A stretch of 48,400 bases of DNA, from assembly GCA_028865545.1 (NCBI GenBank), contig JAGWJY010000026.1:1-48400 (forward strand). Direction: 5' to 3'. Source of the stretch: Alphaproteobacteria bacterium. Its GTDB lineage: Bacteria > Pseudomonadota > Alphaproteobacteria > Micropepsales > Micropepsaceae. The translations under genes and the position numbers were made by a program. Below, piece by piece: positions 28,280 to 37,012 of the stretch. The number at the start of each line of letters is the position of its first letter. Position 1 is the stretch's first letter. Below the pieces are notes generated by a model. The model was not told where the DNA came from. It worked only from the letters and a program-made list of their open reading frames with translations, and did no database searches.

Positions 28280-29796
28280 TGCAAGCGCATGCCATCCGCA
28301 AGATCGTCATTGTCGGCGGCGGCACCGCCGGCTGGATGACGGCCGCAAGCCTTGCACATGTGCTGAAGAATTCGTGCACCATCCAGTTGATCGAATCCGC
28401 CGAGATCGGAATTCTGGGCGTCGGCGAATCCACCATTCCGCATATTCGCTTCTTCAACGCCAAGCTAGGCATCGACGAAGCCGATTTCATGCGCAAGACA
28501 CATGCCACCTTCAAGCTCGGGATTGAGTTTTGCGACTGGGGACGCGTGGGCTCCCGCTACATGCATCCTTTCGGCGCCTTTGGACGCGAGATCGATGGCG
28601 TCGGCTTCCACCATTGCTGGCTGCGAATGCGCGAACGCGGCGACCAGACCCCACTTGACTCCTATGCCTTTCCCATCGTCGCGGCCAGGCTGGGAAAATA
28701 CGCGCCGCCGTCCGACGATCCACGTTCGGTGTTGTCGAGCTATTCATACGCCTATCAGTTCGATGCCACCCTTTATGCCCCCTATCTGCGCGCCTACAGC
28801 GAAGCGCGCGGTGTCGTTCGCACGGAAGGCAAGGTAATCGACACGACGCTGCGCGGCGAAGACGGATTCATCCAAGCGGTGGTGCTGGAAGGTGGTAAGC
28901 GCGTTGACGGTGACCTGTTCATCGACTGCTCTGGATTCCGCGGGGTTTTGATCGAGCAAGCTTTAAAGACCGGTTACGCAGACTGGTCGCAGTGGCTGCC
29001 CTGTGACCGCGCCGTTGTCGCGCCTTGTGAAAGTGACGGCCCGCCGGTCGCTTATACGCGTTCGACGGCAAGGCCAGCAGGCTGGCAATGGCGCATTCCG
29101 TTGCAGCACCGCACGGGGAACGGCCATGTCTACTGCGGCGCCTATATGGACGATGACGCGGCGCGCGTTATTTTGCTTGACCATCTCGAAGGACGGGCAC
29201 TTGCCGAACCGCGCATTCTTCGTTTCACCACCGGTTGCCGAAAAAAAAACTGGAATCGCAATTGCGTCGCTATCGGGCTTTCGGGCGGATTTCTCGAACC
29301 GCTGGAGTCGACCAGCATCTATCTGATCCAAGCGGCGATCACAAAGCTGATCGAACTGTTCCCGGATTTAAGTTTCGACCCCGCGCTGACCGACGAGTAC
29401 AATCGCCTGATTGATCTGGAATTCGAGCGCGTCCGCGATTTTCTCATCCTGCATTACAAGGCCACCGAACGCGACGACACACCGTTCTGGAATTACTGCC
29501 GGACAATGTCCGTGCCCGATAGTCTCGCCAACAAGATCGCGCTATTCCGAGAGCGCGCGCAGATCGTGCGCTATCGTGATGGACTGTTCCAGGAGCCAAG
29601 CTGGATTGCGGTCTACGTAGGTCAGAACATTCTGCCCGCGCGCCATGATCCGTTGGCCGATGCGATCGACGAAGATGTGCTGGAGCGGTACACGCTGGGG
29701 ATCAAAAATCTGATCCGCAAAGCCGCGGAAGTCGCGCCGTCCCATGGTGCGTTCATCGAGAAGCATTGCGCGTCCAAACCTTTTATGGCGGTATGA
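28279..29796 (+). CDS. Flavin-dependent tryptophan-halogenase-like enzyme, paralogue 2
   Basis: 505 residues from the ATG at 28279, overlapping the previous stop by one base. All catalytic markers are kept: [21 protein letters not shown], Lys in [22 protein letters not shown], and the family tail [19 protein letters not shown]. It is closest by eye to paralogue 5 (shared [26 protein letters not shown] and PLQHRTGNG stretches). A run of nine A at 29241-29249 (codons CGA AAA AAA AAC) is striking in a GC-rich gene and could allow slippage. Its stop overlaps an ATG of the next gene (ATGA at 29793). Confidence 0.92.
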   Translation: MQAHAIRKIVIVGGGTAGWMTAASLAHVLKNSCTIQLIESAEIGILGVGESTIPHIRFFNAKLGIDEADFMRKTHATFKLGIEFCDWGRVGSRYMHPFGAFGREIDGVGFHHCWLRMRERGDQTPLDSYAFPIVAARLGKYAPPSDDPRSVLSSYSYAYQFDATLYAPYLRAYSEARGVVRTEGKVIDTTLRGEDGFIQAVVLEGGKRVDGDLFIDCSGFRGVLIEQALKTGYADWSQWLPCDRAVVAPCESDGPPVAYTRSTARPAGWQWRIPLQHRTGNGHVYCGAYMDDDAARVILLDHLEGRALAEPRILRFTTGCRKKNWNRNCVAIGLSGGFLEPLESTSIYLIQAAITKLIELFPDLSFDPALTDEYNRLIDLEFERVRDFLILHYKATERDDTPFWNYCRTMSVPDSLANKIALFRERAQIVRYRDGLFQEPSWIAVYVGQNILPARHDPLADAIDEDVLERYTLGIKNLIRKAAEVAPSHGAFIEKHCASKPFMAV

Positions 29797-29822
29797 AATT
29801 GGGAAACGCCGATAAGATAACC

Positions 29823-31337
29823 ATGCCGGACCATCGTATTCGCAGCGTCGCCGTTGTCGGTGATGGCATTGCGGCCTGGATGGCCGCGCTGGCTGTTGCG
29901 CGCGCGCTTGGCCCGCACTGCTCCGTCCGCGTGATCACGCCAGGCGGCGGTCCTCGGGGGCTCGCGATCCTCGCCGCCGGTGAAGGCACCCTGCCCGCGC
30001 TGCGCGCCTTCCACAGGCTCATCGGCATCGATGAAGACGACCTTGTGCGCCGCACAGGAGCTGGATTCAAGCTTGGTATCCGCTTCTTCGATTGGGGACG
30101 GATCGGAAGCTCCTACTTCCATCCCTTCAGCGAATTCGGCGCGACCTTGGATTCGGTGGCATTCCAGCATCATTGGCTGCGGCTCCGCGCGGAGGGACAG
30201 GATACGCCGCTGGAGGCGTATTCAGTGGCTGCGATGGCGGCGCAGTCCGGTCGCTTCGCCAGGCCACTGAATGACCCCCGCTCGGTCCTGTCGACCTATT
30301 CCTACGGGCTACATCTCGATGGCACGCGTTACGCCGCCTATTTGCGCGAGATCGCGGAAAAGCGTGGCGTGGCCGTGAGCGTGCACGCTGTCGCCGGTAT
30401 TGATCGCGGTGACGACGGACAAGTGCAAGCTGTCCGCCTTGCCGGCGGCGAACCCATTCAAGCTGATCTTTTCATCGATTGTTCCGGTGCCATCGTCGAG
30501 GGCGCCTTGAAGATCGGCTATGAGGACTGGTCACGCTGGTTGCCCTGCGACCGGATACTGGGCGCTATGGGCGCGCCGGATCCCCTTCCCTATTCCGAGG
30601 CGCGCGCGGTCGCGGCGGGTTGGCATTGGCGTATTCCTCTTCAGCGTGGCACGGGTCACGGGCTCGTCTACGCGAGCCGTCACTTGAGCGAAGACGAGGC
30701 ACGTGCCGAACTCGTAATGCGCGTTGGCGAAAAATCGTTGGGCGAACCGACACAACTGCGCTTCGTCAACGGCCGTCGTGCACAATTCTGGAGCGACAAT
30801 GTCATCGCTCTGGGCGACGCGGCAGGATTTCTGGAGCCGCTGGGAGCCACCAACCTGCATCTCGTGCAAACCGGCATCGTTAGGCTGTTGGCGCTCCTAC
30901 CCCATCGCGATCGTGCCGGTGCTGAGCGCAGCGAATACAACCGGCAGATGACCGAGGAGTGGCAAGGCGTCCGCGACTTCCTCATCCTGCATTACAAAGC
31001 GACCCAACGCGACGACACCGACTTCTGGAAAGAATGCCGCGCCATGAAGGTACCCGAAACGCTTGCCTACAAGATCAGGCTATTCGAGGCGCGCGGCCGG
31101 GTCGTACTGTACGACGAGGAGACTTTCCTTGAACCGGACTTCATGGCGGTCTTCATCGGTCAGGACGTTCTACCGCGGCGTTACGATCCGGTTGCCGATA
31201 CGATCGAACTCGATCTGACCAAAGACCGGCTCAACCGCATGCGCGCGACGATCCGCCAAGCCGCCGAGACGATGCCGGCCTATCGCGCCTTCATCGCTCG
31301 TTACGGTACGGGCCAACCCACCCCGCCTCAGGCATAG
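29823..31337 (+). CDS. Halogenase-like paralogue 3, degenerate active site (probable pseudoenzyme)
   Basis: 504 residues and full length, with no frameshift, but key residues are lost. The FAD loop reads GDGIAAWM in place of [12 protein letters not shown](S/A)T is AAGEGT; the GFRxLLIE stretch after IDCSG is shortened to AIVE; and the catalytic Glu of EPLEST is Gly (EPLGATN, codon 30843-30845). The Lys (GFKLGIRF) and WHWRIP remain. It is therefore unlikely to halogenate and may be a structural or regulatory partner of its neighbours. Start: ATG 29823 (MPDHRIRS) aligns with the paralogues; ATG 29793 overlaps the preceding stop and is an alternative. Confidence 0.88.
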   Translation: MPDHRIRSVAVVGDGIAAWMAALAVARALGPHCSVRVITPGGGPRGLAILAAGEGTLPALRAFHRLIGIDEDDLVRRTGAGFKLGIRFFDWGRIGSSYFHPFSEFGATLDSVAFQHHWLRLRAEGQDTPLEAYSVAAMAAQSGRFARPLNDPRSVLSTYSYGLHLDGTRYAAYLREIAEKRGVAVSVHAVAGIDRGDDGQVQAVRLAGGEPIQADLFIDCSGAIVEGALKIGYEDWSRWLPCDRILGAMGAPDPLPYSEARAVAAGWHWRIPLQRGTGHGLVYASRHLSEDEARAELVMRVGEKSLGEPTQLRFVNGRRAQFWSDNVIALGDAAGFLEPLGATNLHLVQTGIVRLLALLPHRDRAGAERSEYNRQMTEEWQGVRDFLILHYKATQRDDTDFWKECRAMKVPETLAYKIRLFEARGRVVLYDEETFLEPDFMAVFIGQDVLPRRYDPVADTIELDLTKDRLNRMRATIRQAAETMPAYRAFIARYGTGQPTPPQA

Positions 31338-31348
31338 GGAAGCAAGCG

Positions 31349-32881
31349 ATGCCCGACAACCGCATTCGTAACATCGTCATCGCCGGAGGCGGCACGGCCG
31401 GCTGGATGACGGCCGCAGCGCTGGGCCGCACGCTCAACAACGGTCACACCAAGATTCGGCTGATCGAATCAGATGCCATCGGTCGCGTGGGCGTCGGCGA
31501 GGCGACTATTCCGCCGATCTGCACCTTCAACGAGATGTTGGGCATCGATGAAAATGACTTTCTGAAAAGGACCCAGGGCAGCTTCAAGCTCGCCATCGAA
31601 TTCGTGAACTGGACGCGGCTCGGCCATCGCTATCTGCATCCCTTCGGTCGTTTTGGGATCGACATCGAAGGAGTCAAGTTTCACCAGGTCTGGCAGCGGT
31701 TAAGGCAGATGGAAAAAGCGTCCGCCATCACGGACTACAATCTGTCCGCCGTCGCCGCGACCAAGGGCCGTTTCACCCGACCAGGATCGGATCCCCGCGC
31801 CGTGCTGTCCAGCCTCGCCTACGCTTTCCATTTCGATGCTGCGCTTTATGCGCGCTATTTGCGGTCCTATGCCGAGGCGCGCGGCGTCGTGCGAACCGAA
31901 GGCAAGATGGTGGAGGTTGCGCGCAACGGCGAAACCGGTTTTGTGGAGGCGATCATCCTCGAAAGTGGCGAGCGCGTAGCCGGAGAATTTTTCATCGACT
32001 GCACGGGATTTCGCGCGCTGCTGATCGAGCAGACTCTACAGGCGGGCTTTTGCGATTGGTCGCACTGGCTTCCTTGCGACCGCGCCGTGGCGACGCAGTG
32101 CGAAGTGGGCGGCGAACTCACACCCTTCACCCGCGCCACCGCTCAAAAAGCGGGCTGGCAATGGCGCATCCCGCTGCAACATCGCATCGGCTCCGGGCAT
32201 GTGTTCTGCAGCCGCCATATGAGCGATGACGAGGCCACCGCGATCCTTCTGGAAAACCTCGACGGACCAGCGCTTGTCGACCCTTGGATCCTTAAATTCA
32301 CCGCCGGCCACCGCAACAAGTTCTGGAGCAAGAACGTGGTGGCGCTGGGCTTGGCCGGCGGCTTCATGGAGCCGCTCGAATCCACCAGCATTCATCTCAC
32401 CCAGGCGGGGATTACCCGGCTCCTAGCACTGTTCCCCGATAAGACGTACAATCCCGTCTGGGCGGATGAATACAACCGGCTGATGACCAGCCAGTACGAA
32501 CACATCCGCGATTTCCTGATCCTGCACTATCATGCGACCGAACGCGACGACACGCCGTTCTGGATTGCCTGCCGCGCCATGTCGATTCCCGAAACGCTCC
32601 GCCGCAAGATGGAGCTGTTCCGCAGCCAGGGCCGTTTTTTCCGCGAAGACGATGAATTGTTCGTCGAGTCGAACTGGACTGCCGTGCTTCTGGGCCAGAA
32701 CATCATGCCGCAAAGCTACGACCCGTTGGCGGACTCCTTCGACGTCGCGGTGATCGCAGAAAATTTGGAGCATATGCGCGGACTGATCGCCAAGACGGCC
32801 GAGGCAATGCCGACCCACCGCGCCTTCCTTTCGCGCTATTGCGCCGCCGAGCCAGTGTCCGGCGGCGCCTACCGGCAATGA
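31349..32881 (+). CDS. Flavin-dependent tryptophan-halogenase-like enzyme, paralogue 4
   Basis: 510 residues; ATG 31349 follows GGGAAG and lies 11 nt after paralogue 3. Active-site markers are intact: [21 protein letters not shown], Lys in [14 protein letters not shown] and [10 protein letters not shown]. It shares the C-terminal pattern [13 protein letters not shown] and [14 protein letters not shown] with the others. Differences in the middle ([20 protein letters not shown]) suggest a different substrate from paralogues 1, 2 and 5. Same operon. Confidence 0.92.
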   Translation: MPDNRIRNIVIAGGGTAGWMTAAALGRTLNNGHTKIRLIESDAIGRVGVGEATIPPICTFNEMLGIDENDFLKRTQGSFKLAIEFVNWTRLGHRYLHPFGRFGIDIEGVKFHQVWQRLRQMEKASAITDYNLSAVAATKGRFTRPGSDPRAVLSSLAYAFHFDAALYARYLRSYAEARGVVRTEGKMVEVARNGETGFVEAIILESGERVAGEFFIDCTGFRALLIEQTLQAGFCDWSHWLPCDRAVATQCEVGGELTPFTRATAQKAGWQWRIPLQHRIGSGHVFCSRHMSDDEATAILLENLDGPALVDPWILKFTAGHRNKFWSKNVVALGLAGGFMEPLESTSIHLTQAGITRLLALFPDKTYNPVWADEYNRLMTSQYEHIRDFLILHYHATERDDTPFWIACRAMSIPETLRRKMELFRSQGRFFREDDELFVESNWTAVLLGQNIMPQSYDPLADSFDVAVIAENLEHMRGLIAKTAEAMPTHRAFLSRYCAAEPVSGGAYRQ

Positions 32882-32894
32882 TGGAGTGAGCCTC

Positions 32895-34415
32895 ATGCCC
32901 GACGAACGTATCCGCAGTATCGTTATCGTCGGCGGCGGGACCGCCGGCTGGATGGCAGCGGCCACCTGCGCGCGCCTCCTGAGGAACGACTATTGCAAGA
33001 TCACGCTGATCGAATCCGAAGAAATCGGAACCATCGGCGTCGGCGAGGCGACGATTCCACAAATCCAGATATTTAACAGGATGCTGGGGGTTAACGAAAA
33101 CGAAGTCATGCGCAGGACGCGCGCGACCATCAAGCTCGGCATCGAATTCGTCGATTGGACCAGGCCGGGGAGCAGATACCTGCATCCGTTCGGACCTTAC
33201 GGTCTCGATATGGAAGGGCTGTCCTTCCATGCCTTCTGGCTCAAGCTGCATCAGATGGGCGAAGATCCGGACGTTGGGGAATATTCGCTGCAGGTGCTGG
33301 CATCGCGACGCGGCAAGTTCATGCGGCCGCAAAACATCCCCAACTCGCCCCTGCGCAATATCGCCTATGCACTCCAGTTCGATGCGATTCTCTATGCGCG
33401 TTTCCTGCGCGAGTATTCCGAACAGCGCGGCGTCAACCGCATCGAAGGACGGATCGTCGACGTGGCACTGCGCGGCGAGGACGGGTTTGTTGACGCGGTA
33501 GAACTCGCCGGCGGACAACGCATCGCAGGCGACCTGTTCATCGACTGCTCAGGATTCCGCGGGCTTCTCATCGAAGGGGCATTGAAGACGGGCTATATCG
33601 ACTGGTCGCAATGGCTGCCTTGTGATCGGGCCGTTGCGGTACCGTGCGACAGCGACGGCCCGCCGGAGCCGTTCACCCGGTCGACGGCACGGGCCGCTGG
33701 CTGGCAATGGCACATCCCGCTTCAGCACCGCACCGGGAACGGCTATGTCTACTCGAGCAACTTCATCAGCGACGACGAGGCGCATCGCACGCTGATGGCG
33801 AACCTGGAAGGCTCTGCGCGCGCCGAGCCGCGCCTGCTCAAATTCACCACCGGCATGCGGCGGAAGTTCTGGAACAAGAACGTGCTTGCACTCGGGCTCG
33901 CCGCCGGCTTCATGGAGCCGCTGGAATCCACCAGCATCTATCTGGTGCAGAGCGGCATCGCCAAATTGTTCGCGATGTTCCCAAGCCGCCGCTTCGAGCA
34001 GGCCGAGATCGACCGTTACAATCGCGTCACCACCTGGGAATACGAGCGCGTGCGCGATTTTCTCGTCCTGCATTACAACGCGACTGAGCGTGCCGACACG
34101 CCGTTCTGGGACTACTGCCGCACGATGAGTGTTCCCGACTACCTCGAAGACAAGGTCAAGGTTTTCGAAAGCCACGGGCGGATCTTTCGCGAAAACGAAG
34201 AACTTTTCAACGATACCAGCTGGTTCGCCGTGATGGTCGGCCAGGGCATCCGCCCGCGCGGCTACGATCCGCTGGTGGACGTCCTGCCGGCGGACGAAAC
34301 ACGCCGGCGTCTGGCTCAGATTCGCGAGGTGCTTTACGGTGCCGTCGAGAAAATGACGAGCCACAGCGAATTCCTCGCGCAGAATTGCGCCAGCGGCGAG
34401 CCGGCCACGGCTTGA
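32895..34415 (+). CDS. Flavin-dependent tryptophan-halogenase-like enzyme, paralogue 5
   Basis: 506 residues. The ATG at 32895 (MPDERIRS) has GGAG eight bases upstream; a GTG at 32886 is weaker. [20 protein letters not shown], Lys in [14 protein letters not shown] (one Arg-to-His change inside the motif, with both Trp, Ile and Pro kept) and [10 protein letters not shown] are present, so it should be active. Last of the five; its stop is 12 nt from the stop of the convergent cupin_8 gene. Confidence 0.92.
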   Translation: MPDERIRSIVIVGGGTAGWMAAATCARLLRNDYCKITLIESEEIGTIGVGEATIPQIQIFNRMLGVNENEVMRRTRATIKLGIEFVDWTRPGSRYLHPFGPYGLDMEGLSFHAFWLKLHQMGEDPDVGEYSLQVLASRRGKFMRPQNIPNSPLRNIAYALQFDAILYARFLREYSEQRGVNRIEGRIVDVALRGEDGFVDAVELAGGQRIAGDLFIDCSGFRGLLIEGALKTGYIDWSQWLPCDRAVAVPCDSDGPPEPFTRSTARAAGWQWHIPLQHRTGNGYVYSSNFISDDEAHRTLMANLEGSARAEPRLLKFTTGMRRKFWNKNVLALGLAAGFMEPLESTSIYLVQSGIAKLFAMFPSRRFEQAEIDRYNRVTTWEYERVRDFLVLHYNATERADTPFWDYCRTMSVPDYLEDKVKVFESHGRIFRENEELFNDTSWFAVMVGQGIRPRGYDPLVDVLPADETRRRLAQIREVLYGAVEKMTSHSEFLAQNCASGEPATA

Positions 34416-34427
34416 ACGCGACGCGCC

Positions 34428-35456
34428 TCAACGCCCCGTGACGGTGCGCTCGAGGCTGTGCAGAAGTACTTTTTTCATGTGTTCGCGCTGCTCCAGCGTC
34501 ATCGGACCGAGAGCGCCGCGGGCGTGTGGCGGCAGATGCGCCATCGGCTCGCCGGAGGTCTTGAACACTAGGTAGTCAAATACCGAGCGCCAAGCCGTGC
34601 GCTGGTCAGCCGGAAGGTCCCGGATCGCCAAGACGCCATGTAGCAGGCAGTCGTAGAGCGAACCCATGCTGCGCGGTGCGTCGTTCCACCAGTAATTGAC
34701 CAGCGCGTTAAATGGCTCGAGCGAACGGACATGATGCCACCAGAAATAGGGAATGAAGATCGCGTCGCCAGGGCCCAGCTCGGCCGCCTGCGCCGCGTCC
34801 AGCGCCATGGAGAAGCGGGGATGGCGCGCGAAGTCCGGCTCCTCCAGCGACGCCATGCTAACGGGCGCGCCTGAGATCGTGAACTCAAGCGGGCCCATAT
34901 AGAGATTGGCGATCTGGTCGGGCGGAAACAGGGTAAAGCGCCGCCGGCCAGCCACAACGCAGGCGATGTTGTCGGACAGGTCGTAATGCGTCTGGGTACG
35001 AATACGGTTTCCCATCCAAATACGTGGCACGACACCCGGATCGACGAGATCGAGCACGTTCGCGCGGGCAAAATCGGGCATGCATTCGGTGATCGGAGCG
35101 GATTCGACGTAAACGGCGGATGGGTTCTCGTCGTCGATCTGGGCGAGCAACTGCGCCACCGCCGTCGCAAATTCCACCTTGCGACGCTCGAAATTGTAAC
35201 CTCGCAGGTCGTCGCTGTAGAAAAAGCGACCCTGGAGGTCGGGCGGTGCGGTCAGCATGTTCACCTGCCCGCCACGGTCGAATTTCCGCACATAATCGCA
35301 GAAAGCCCGTGGCGACTTCGAGCCCTCCCGCGCCGCAGACCAGTCCTGCACCAGCCCTCTCAGGACGGCCGGCTTGCTTCGCGGGTAAATCTCGTCACGG
35401 AAAATTTCGAAAGTGACGCCCGACCACTCGGGGATCTTTTGGAACTCACGGGTCAT
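34428..35456 (-). CDS. Cupin_8 / JmjC-like Fe(II) 2-oxoglutarate oxygenase
   Basis: 342 residues with the double-stranded beta-helix of cupin_8 hydroxylases. Metal ligands are His157 and Asp159 (THYDLSDN) and a distal His at 241 or 242 (FIPYFWWHHV). GRRRFTLFPPDQ matches the conserved core. Such proteins hydroxylate proteins or small molecules and are frequent in loci with TonB receptors and halogenase-like genes. The frame is open for 65 more codons upstream, but the ATG at 35456 begins the domain. It has no ribosome site; TATACT (35472-35467 on minus) lies ten bases before it, so the transcript may have almost no leader. Convergent with the halogenase operon. Confidence 0.88.
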   Translation of the reverse strand: MTREFQKIPEWSGVTFEIFRDEIYPRSKPAVLRGLVQDWSAAREGSKSPRAFCDYVRKFDRGGQVNMLTAPPDLQGRFFYSDDLRGYNFERRKVEFATAVAQLLAQIDDENPSAVYVESAPITECMPDFARANVLDLVDPGVVPRIWMGNRIRTQTHYDLSDNIACVVAGRRRFTLFPPDQIANLYMGPLEFTISGAPVSMASLEEPDFARHPRFSMALDAAQAAELGPGDAIFIPYFWWHHVRSLEPFNALVNYWWNDAPRSMGSLYDCLLHGVLAIRDLPADQRTAWRSVFDYLVFKTSGEPMAHLPPHARGALGPMTLEQREHMKKVLLHSLERTVTGR

Positions 35457-35631
35457 ATTGGACCATAGTATAGGGTGGTCGCCATTCTTCGGCGAGTGGC
35501 GGCGTTCGAGACCGCCGGAGCCGACGAAAAGCCGCCATATCCGGCCGCCCGCTCCCAGGCGCCGCCATCGGTCGCGCCGGGGCCTGGGGATGTTCTTGCC
35601 TCCGTAAGGGAATAGCGCTCGCCACCGACCC

Positions 35632-35922
35632 TTAGCGCCTATCGCGACCAAGATTTCGGTAGATGGCTGCTATGCCGATTGTCCCCGATTCTAGCATCGT
35701 CTCGCCACGCCGGATCATAATCTCAAACTCGCCTCCCCCAAATGTCCTCTGGAGATACTCCTCCAAGCGTCGAATGGGTGGTCCGCTGTATATCGCCGGT
35801 TTGATCCGTCGGCGATTTTCCAACCGATAGACGTAGAGACGAATGCGTGGGTCCGCCGAGTGGAGGAGCTGCATATACCGTTCGCCGTGGCGATTTTCGG
35901 AATAGATGGGTCGCAGAGACAT
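35632..35922 (-). CDS. Small conserved-looking hypothetical protein
   Basis: 96 residues, ATG at 35922 with GGGAG nine bases upstream. I do not recognise a named domain. The block RIRLYVYRLENRRRIKPAIY and GPPIRRLEEYLQRTFGGGEF, followed by MIRRGETMLESG, reads like a compact alpha/beta cytosolic protein of a kind seen as short hypotheticals in Alphaproteobacteria. Same strand as the cupin_8 gene, 175 bp upstream of it, so it may share its transcript or mark the edge of the neighbouring element. Confidence 0.6.
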   Translation of the reverse strand: MSLRPIYSENRHGERYMQLLHSADPRIRLYVYRLENRRRIKPAIYSGPPIRRLEEYLQRTFGGGEFEIMIRRGETMLESGTIGIAAIYRNLGRDRR

Positions 35923-36692
35923 GGCGTAAAACTCCCGATAGTTTGAGTCTAGCGCCGCGTTCGCTCCTGGCCCTCACGAATTGGCAGCATACGGATCATA
36001 GGCCTTTGTGTGCGCAGAGTCACGCGTCGCCATCGCTTCGAAAATATACTGACGCACTACTTCAATTTTGAACCATGCACACGTTGATCGAACGCAATCA
36101 CGACCTTCTTCTCACAATCCGTGCAACGTATATTTAGATAGACGTAACGTGCCAGGATTGATTGCATGCGGCATGGATGAAATAGACAATCAATCTGCGC
36201 ATCGCGCAACGTTCATTCCCCTGACGTGCGCAATGATAAATCGCGTACCGAATCTCGTAATGTCGTTCGTTGAATGCGCTGTCTATGTGATTGGAAACGT
36301 ATGCTCAACGCTCGCCGCAATCACGCATGGGCGTTAACGACAAGCATCGATATGCCAATGTTGGTACCCCACTCACCCTTTCTGCCCGACCGAACAGACG
36401 TTGCATCAAGATCACAGCGACGCGGGAATCGTTCGACCTGAGTTTTGCGTGATTAAGCCCTGCAATTCGCACTGTGTTGGCACCTGTGTACCGACTGTGT
36501 TGCAGCCTGTGTCATATGCTGGGTGGGATGTTGCATGGGTGTGTTGACCGGATATTGAACACAGCTTGGCGCAGGTGCCGGAGACCGAAGCGCCGTCTTC
36601 GTGACCTCTTGACGGACAGCTTGCAAAGTGGGTCTCAATAGTAACGACAATCGCTTTCGCACAGGGTTCTCTGATTTATCAGGGAGAAGACC
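35923..36692. other. 770-bp interval without a supported gene, with a short direct repeat
   Basis: Lies between the small hypothetical gene and the recombinase operon. Composition is more AT-rich than the flanks up to about 36350. Open frames here (for example 36068-36337 plus) have no ribosome site and no recognisable product. The only structure seen is the repeat at 36471-36512. Confidence 0.5.
36471..36512. repeat. two iteron-like direct repeats upstream of the recombinase operon
   Basis: ACTGTGTTGGCACCTGTGT (36471-36489) and ACTGTGTTGCAGCCTGTGT (36494-36512) match at 16 of 19 positions with a 23-bp period. A degenerate TGTGTTG follows at about 36540. Period and position would suit a protein-binding array, such as a recombinase or regulator site. 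Confidence 0.5.
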
Positions 36693-36812
36693 GTGCAGAG
36701 CGTTCCAGCCCATCGTCAGGACAAGCGGCCAAGCCTAATTGACTGTCATGGCTCGGTAGAGGTGGGCCTTTGGCCCGGCGACGCGCACAAGCCAGGGGAG
36801 CCGTTGTCATGA
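36693..36812 (+). CDS. Tiny ORF at the head of the recombinase operon
   Basis: 39 codons from a GTG at 36693, preceded by a strong AGGGAGA seven bases upstream. Its TGA overlaps the ATG of the next ORF (ATGA at 36809), the same arrangement that the next ORF has with the recombinase. No homology is recognised; the peptide is hydrophilic (MQSVPAHRQDKRPSLIDC at its start). The ribosome site and coupling are the evidence for expression. It may be a leader peptide or a small element protein. Confidence 0.45.
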   Translation: MQSVPAHRQDKRPSLIDCHGSVEVGLWPGDAHKPGEPLS

Positions 36813-37012
36813 GCAGGCGTCCCCCTATCACCGGCAAGACGGCCCTACCGACGCCTGCCAACGACAACGACGTATTGTGCGGACCAATTGTGGTCAAGGT
36901 TTTGATTCCAAGCGATTTACCGATCACCCAGACAGAGATTGAAGTGCTCGCAGCGCTCATAGAAGATTGCCCCACGCTCGCGGCCAACGACAACGAGGAC
37001 CTGTCCAAATGA
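36809..37012 (+). CDS. Small protein coupled to the serine recombinase
   Basis: 67 residues, ATG at 36809 with GGGGAG upstream. Two PANDN/AANDN motifs flank a hydrophobic middle (IVVKVLIPSDLPITQTEIEV), a pattern common in short alphaproteobacterial proteins. The stop overlaps the recombinase ATG (ATGA at 37009), so translation is coupled. It could be a recombination directionality factor or an accessory protein, but no DNA-binding motif is visible. Confidence 0.6.
   Translation: MSRRPPITGKTALPTPANDNDVLCGPIVVKVLIPSDLPITQTEIEVLAALIEDCPTLAANDNEDLSK

Noticed and set aside
36068..36337. 89-codon plus-strand frame in the spacer before the recombinase operon
   Set aside because: No ribosome site, no recognisable product and no coupling to a neighbour.
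36453..36713. Minus-strand frame with Q/T/H repeats
   Set aside because: The peptide repeats come from the DNA direct repeat at 36471-36512. No start signal or known family.
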